A DNA stretch of 17,496 bases from a bacterium (GTDB lineage: Bacteria; Armatimonadota; Fimbriimonadia; Fimbriimonadales; GBS-DC), in NCBI GenBank assembly GCA_029335935.2, contig JARJMV020000182.1, positions 1 to 17,496 of the forward strand, given 5' to 3'. Positions within the stretch are counted from its first letter, which is position 1, and each line of letters opens with the position of its first letter. Below the pieces are notes generated by a model. It saw only the letters and a list, made by a program, of their open reading frames with translations, had not been told where the DNA came from and searched no databases. The position numbers and the translations under genes were made by a program. Shown piece after piece: positions 15,152 through 17,496 of the stretch.

Positions 15152-16225
15152 TTAGCCGTCGCGCAGTGGCTCGCCCATCTCCGTGCCGTCGGGCAAAATG
15201 CGCAGGTAGCCCAGCTGCACCCAGCGCACGGGCTGCACCGAGCGCACGGGCGTCAGCACGGTCAGTGTCCGCGCCTTGTAGTCCAGCGTCTCTATCAGCC
15301 CCAGCCCGTAGCAGCGCCCCGTGTAATCGATGAGCCCCACCAGCAGGTGATGGTATGCCGACTGGGGCAACATCACGAGTTTATCGACCTGAGCGAGGGT
15401 CATGAGGGTCTCGATTTGCGCGTCGCTGAGCGGTTGGCGCACGATGAGGTGGAGCGAGTCGCCCACCATCTCGGCGTGGAGCAGCTCGGCGCGGATTTGC
15501 TCACTGAAGAATCGGCGTCGCGCGTCGGAGAGCGGTTGCCCCGCGCCCAGTCGCCTGCCGATGAAGCGGAACTGCTCGATCGGCATGGCGTGCGCGTGCG
15601 CCTGCTCGAAGTAGCGTGCGAACGCCGCGCGTCGGTGCTGCGCTCGGTGTGGGGGCGACTTGCGCAGGATGCTCTTGGGCACTGCCAGCTCGTACAGTTT
15701 CCAATCGGCGCGCATGCGCAACGCGCCGAGTATCGGCTCCAGCTCGTCCCCGCGCTTGAGCGCCACTATCGCTTGAGGGCGCAGCAGGTCGACCAGCATA
15801 ATCTTGTAAGCGCGTCCGTGCCAGCCGCCGATATAGCCGTCGGTATCGATGACGACGCTGTCGGGCTGTAGGGGGGCTAAGTCGTCCAGCACGCGCCGCG
15901 CGCCTGTCAGCGCCTGCGAGACATGGCGCACAGGCGACACATCGCCCAGAAACGCCATACTGTACGGCGTCAACTCGCTGAGCAGCTCATACGGTTTGTT
16001 AATCAGCACGCTGCTGAACGCGGCAGGGGGTCCGATGCTGGTTTGTCCCACATCGAGGTCTACGAAGCCGACGCTGCGTCCCACCTGCTGCTGCAGTTTG
16101 AGCAACAGCGAGCAGAGGGTAGACTTGCCTGTGTCGGTTGCGCCCAGCACGAGGGTGGTTCCGCTGGCAGTGATGAGTTCGTCGACTGCTTCCTGCCATT
16201 CGGGGTACAGTTCGCGCCAGCGCAT
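15152..16225 (-). CDS. Clp1/Grc3-family polynucleotide kinase-like protein
   Basis: This 357-residue P-loop protein has the Clp1/Grc3 layout. Walker A is GATDTGKST (28-36). VDLDVGQTSIGPP follows (about 55-67), matching the family's D-x-x-x-GQ motif. VIDTDGYIGG with a downstream LLRPQAIVAL stretch matches the family's NTxGW...LxP region. The C-terminal domain is LIDYTGRCYGLGLIETLDYKARTLTVLTPV, ending in a beta-rich GYLRILPDGTE. Family members phosphorylate 5'-OH ends of RNA or DNA; archaeal examples are of about this size. The long N-terminal domain of eukaryotic Clp1 is absent. I start at ATG 16225, one nucleotide after the nadC stop, as upstream residues in the open frame look non-native. 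This tight spacing implies co-transcription with nadC. Confidence 0.85.
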   Translation of the reverse strand: MRWRELYPEWQEAVDELITASGTTLVLGATDTGKSTLCSLLLKLQQQVGRSVGFVDLDVGQTSIGPPAAFSSVLINKPYELLSELTPYSMAFLGDVSPVRHVSQALTGARRVLDDLAPLQPDSVVIDTDGYIGGWHGRAYKIMLVDLLRPQAIVALKRGDELEPILGALRMRADWKLYELAVPKSILRKSPPHRAQHRRAAFARYFEQAHAHAMPIEQFRFIGRRLGAGQPLSDARRRFFSEQIRAELLHAEMVGDSLHLIVRQPLSDAQIETLMTLAQVDKLVMLPQSAYHHLLVGLIDYTGRCYGLGLIETLDYKARTLTVLTPVRSVQPVRWVQLGYLRILPDGTEMGEPLRDG

Positions 16226-16226
16226 C

Positions 16227-17069
16227 TTAGAACTCCAAGTGCATCGGCAAAATGGGCGCGGAGTGGGTGAGCGCGCCGACGGAGATGTAGTCCACGCCCG
16301 TTTCGGCGATCGCACGCACCGTGTTCAGGTTCACGCCCCCCGACGCCTCGATGAAGCGCACGCGCCCTTTGGCAAGCCGTACCGCCTCGCGGAGGGTCTC
16401 CAGCGGCATGTTGTCCAGCAAGAGTCCATCTGCGCCTGCCTCGATTGCCTGCTCCACTTGCTCCAGCGTTGTGCATTCCACCTCTACGGCGAGCAGGTGA
16501 TGGGCGTTTTGGCGAGCGCGGCGCACCGCCTCACGAATGTCGCCGCCCAACGCGACAAGATGGTTGTCCTTGATGAGGATGCCGTCGTACAGCCCCACGC
16601 GATGGTTGCGCCCGCCGCCCACGCGCACGGCGTATTTTTCCAGCAGGCGCAGTCCGGGCGTCGTTTTGCGCGTGTCCGTCGCCTGAGCACCTGTGCCCTC
16701 GATGGCGTCCACAAACTGGCGCGTAAGCGTGGCAATCCCCGACAGATGTTGCAAAAAGTTCAGTGCAGTCCGCTCTGCTTTCAGAATGGCTCGCGTGTTG
16801 CCGTGAATTTGCAGCACGGGCGCGTCGGGGACGAGCAGCGCGCCGTCGGAGAGGGCGTGTGGAAACTGGATATCGGGGTCAAGGGCACGAAACACGCGCT
16901 GGGCAACGGCGACGCCGCACAACACGCCTTCTGCCTGCGCCAAAATCGCGCACTGCATACTATGGTCGGCTGGAATCAAGCTATCAGTTGTCCAATCACC
17001 CGCGCCCAAGTCCTCTTGTAGGGCGCGGCTAATCAGCGCATCGAGGTCCAACTCGCTATACTTATACAT
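16227..17069 (-). CDS. nadC: Nicotinate-nucleotide diphosphorylase (carboxylating)
   Basis: This 280-residue protein is quinolinate phosphoribosyltransferase, the usual family length. It converts quinolinate and PRPP to nicotinate mononucleotide in de novo NAD synthesis. Diagnostic stretches are EDLGAGD (19-25), ERTALNFLQHLSG (99-111), TRKTTPGLR (133-141), GGGRNHR (151-157), KDNH (167-170), VEVE (195-198) and LDN (218-220). These include the arginine, lysine and histidine residues that bind quinolinate and phosphates. ATG 17069 fits the family N-terminus. A GGTACAAT box lies 7 nt upstream and no Shine-Dalgarno is seen. nadA and nadB are not in the window. It heads the minus-strand cluster. 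Confidence 0.97.
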   Translation of the reverse strand: MYKYSELDLDALISRALQEDLGAGDWTTDSLIPADHSMQCAILAQAEGVLCGVAVAQRVFRALDPDIQFPHALSDGALLVPDAPVLQIHGNTRAILKAERTALNFLQHLSGIATLTRQFVDAIEGTGAQATDTRKTTPGLRLLEKYAVRVGGGRNHRVGLYDGILIKDNHLVALGGDIREAVRRARQNAHHLLAVEVECTTLEQVEQAIEAGADGLLLDNMPLETLREAVRLAKGRVRFIEASGGVNLNTVRAIAETGVDYISVGALTHSAPILPMHLEF

Positions 17070-17076
17070 CGGGTGA

Positions 17077-17084
17077 ATTGTACC
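17077..17084 (-). promoter_or_regulatory. -10-like GGTACAAT before nadC
   Basis: On the minus strand GGTACAAT is followed by 7 nt and then the nadC ATG. This spacing places the likely transcription start at the start codon, i.e. a leaderless message. No good -35 hexamer is visible; the upstream DNA is the dyad B repeat. Confidence 0.5.
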
Positions 17085-17105
17085 TGCCCGCCGACACCCT
17101 GCACA

Positions 17106-17143
17106 GGTGCGACACCATTCTTGGCGTCGTAGCCTCGGCGTCC
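17106..17143. repeat. Dyad B, right copy, with CTCGGCGTCC element
   Basis: GGTGCGAC-ACC-ATTCTT-GGC-GTCGTAGCC forms an imperfect hairpin and matches the left copy at 231-251 in 20 of 21 core positions. It is followed by CTCGGCGTCC (17134-17143), which in the left cluster occurs at 25-34. It sits just upstream of the nadC promoter, outside any gene. Confidence 0.6.
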
Positions 17144-17191
17144 ACGCCAACAACACCAACCACCGTACCATCGCGTCCCCGACAAACTCTG

Positions 17192-17365
17192 CTTGGACAG
17201 GAATGTCCAAGCCACTGTAGCACGGACATTCCTGTCCGTGCAGAACCCCGTGCATACCGTCGCGTCCCCGACAAGGTCTGCTTGGACAGGAATGTCCAAG
17301 CCACTGGGGGCGTCCCCGATAAGGTCTGCTTGGACAGGAATGTCCAAGCCACTGGGGGCGTCCCC
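17192..17365. repeat. Palindrome array upstream of nadC
   Basis: Three dyads CTTGGACAGGAATGTCCAAG occur at 17192-17211, 17281-17300 and 17329-17348, the last two 48 bp apart with near-identical linkers. A variant dyad, CACGGACATTCCTGTCCGTG, lies at 17221-17240. It has changed arms but intact pairing, and its centre reads as the reverse complement of the others. The linkers again contain GGGGGCGTCCCC. This is the same family as the left-end array but with a GGAA rather than AGAA centre. Open frames through it (LDIPVQAD-like peptides) look spurious. Confidence 0.87.
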
Positions 17366-17370
17366 GTTGA

Positions 17371-17496
17371 TCAATCTTTCCTTGAAGTAGACTTTTCTTC
17401 TGGGATGAAAAGACGCGGGAGATACTGGTTCAGAAGACTGCAGAGGCAGTGTAGTCGCCGTTTCCTGCTTTCACACGGCGAGAAGCGTTCCGCCAA
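17371..17496. other. Window-edge segment with ambiguous open frames
   Basis: On the minus strand a frame is open from the window end to TGA at 17371-17373, giving a 41-residue tail ending IPEEKSTSRKD. It could be the C-terminus of a gene continuing beyond the window. A plus-strand frame from ATG 17405 is also open to the edge. Both cannot be judged from 126 bp, and neither is recognisable. CTTTTC and GAAAAG form a weak dyad around 17390-17413. Confidence 0.3.

Noticed and set aside
16226..16315. 30-residue upstream extension of the Clp1-like kinase
   Set aside because: It overlaps the nadC 3' end out of frame, is low-complexity, and ATG 16225 gives standard operon spacing.
17070..17255. Extended N-terminus for nadC (up to 62 more residues)
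   Set aside because: The extra part translates the palindrome array, while the protein from 17069 already has the normal family length and N-terminus.

Overview
The window is GC-rich bacterial chromosome, tightly packed, with 13 intact protein-coding genes, two gene fragments and arrays of short palindromes at both ends. Signal peptides, an outer-membrane-type protein ending in Phe, a tricorn-like protease and abundant extragenic TTGGACA-N4-TGTCCAA palindromes fit a deep-branching, possibly thermophilic, diderm bacterium. My best guess is Armatimonadota, but that is inference; no rRNA or marker gene is present to settle it.

Layout. Positions 1-332 hold four tandem 49-bp units, each carrying a 20-bp hairpin, followed by a second, different hairpin. 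Positions 329-1026 are a scrap zone: an 89%-identical duplicate of the 3' end of the neighbouring outer-membrane gene, joined directly to an orphan RHS/YD-repeat fragment, then about 180 bp of AT-richer DNA. A hicA-hicB toxin-antitoxin pair (1027-1499, minus) lies between this duplicate and the parent gene (1508-3199, minus). Divergently from it runs a secreted 1071-residue tricorn-like protease (3308-6523, plus). Next comes a two-gene plus-strand operon: an unrecognised 210-residue protein overlapping a PP2C phosphatase (6570-8082). A GCS2-family carboxylate-amine ligase (8091-9122, minus) converges on it.

Divergent from the ligase is a plus-strand pair: an AAA/DUF4143 ATPase (9168-10682) and an ABC ATPase of the FhuC/BtuD/HmuV type with a large C-terminal extension (10693-12000). 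Its end overlaps, tail to tail by 83 bp, the end of a five-gene minus-strand cluster. In transcription order that cluster is nadC (NAD synthesis), a Clp1/Grc3-like polynucleotide kinase, a secreted alpha/beta hydrolase, a small three-helix membrane protein and a GlcD-type FAD oxidase. Upstream of nadC lies the second palindrome array (17106-17365), which shares both hairpin types with the left one.

Most interesting points: (i) the palindrome family, whose two arm variants differ by compensating base changes; (ii) the hicAB pair bracketed by directly repeated, in-frame 3' ends of an outer-membrane gene, an arrangement that could exchange the C-terminus by recombination; (iii) a recurring GGTA-type -10 element 6-7 nt before several start codons, suggesting leaderless transcripts; (iv) a bacterial Clp1-like RNA/DNA 5'-kinase one nucleotide downstream of nadC. 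I see no tRNA, rRNA, CRISPR array or intact transposon.
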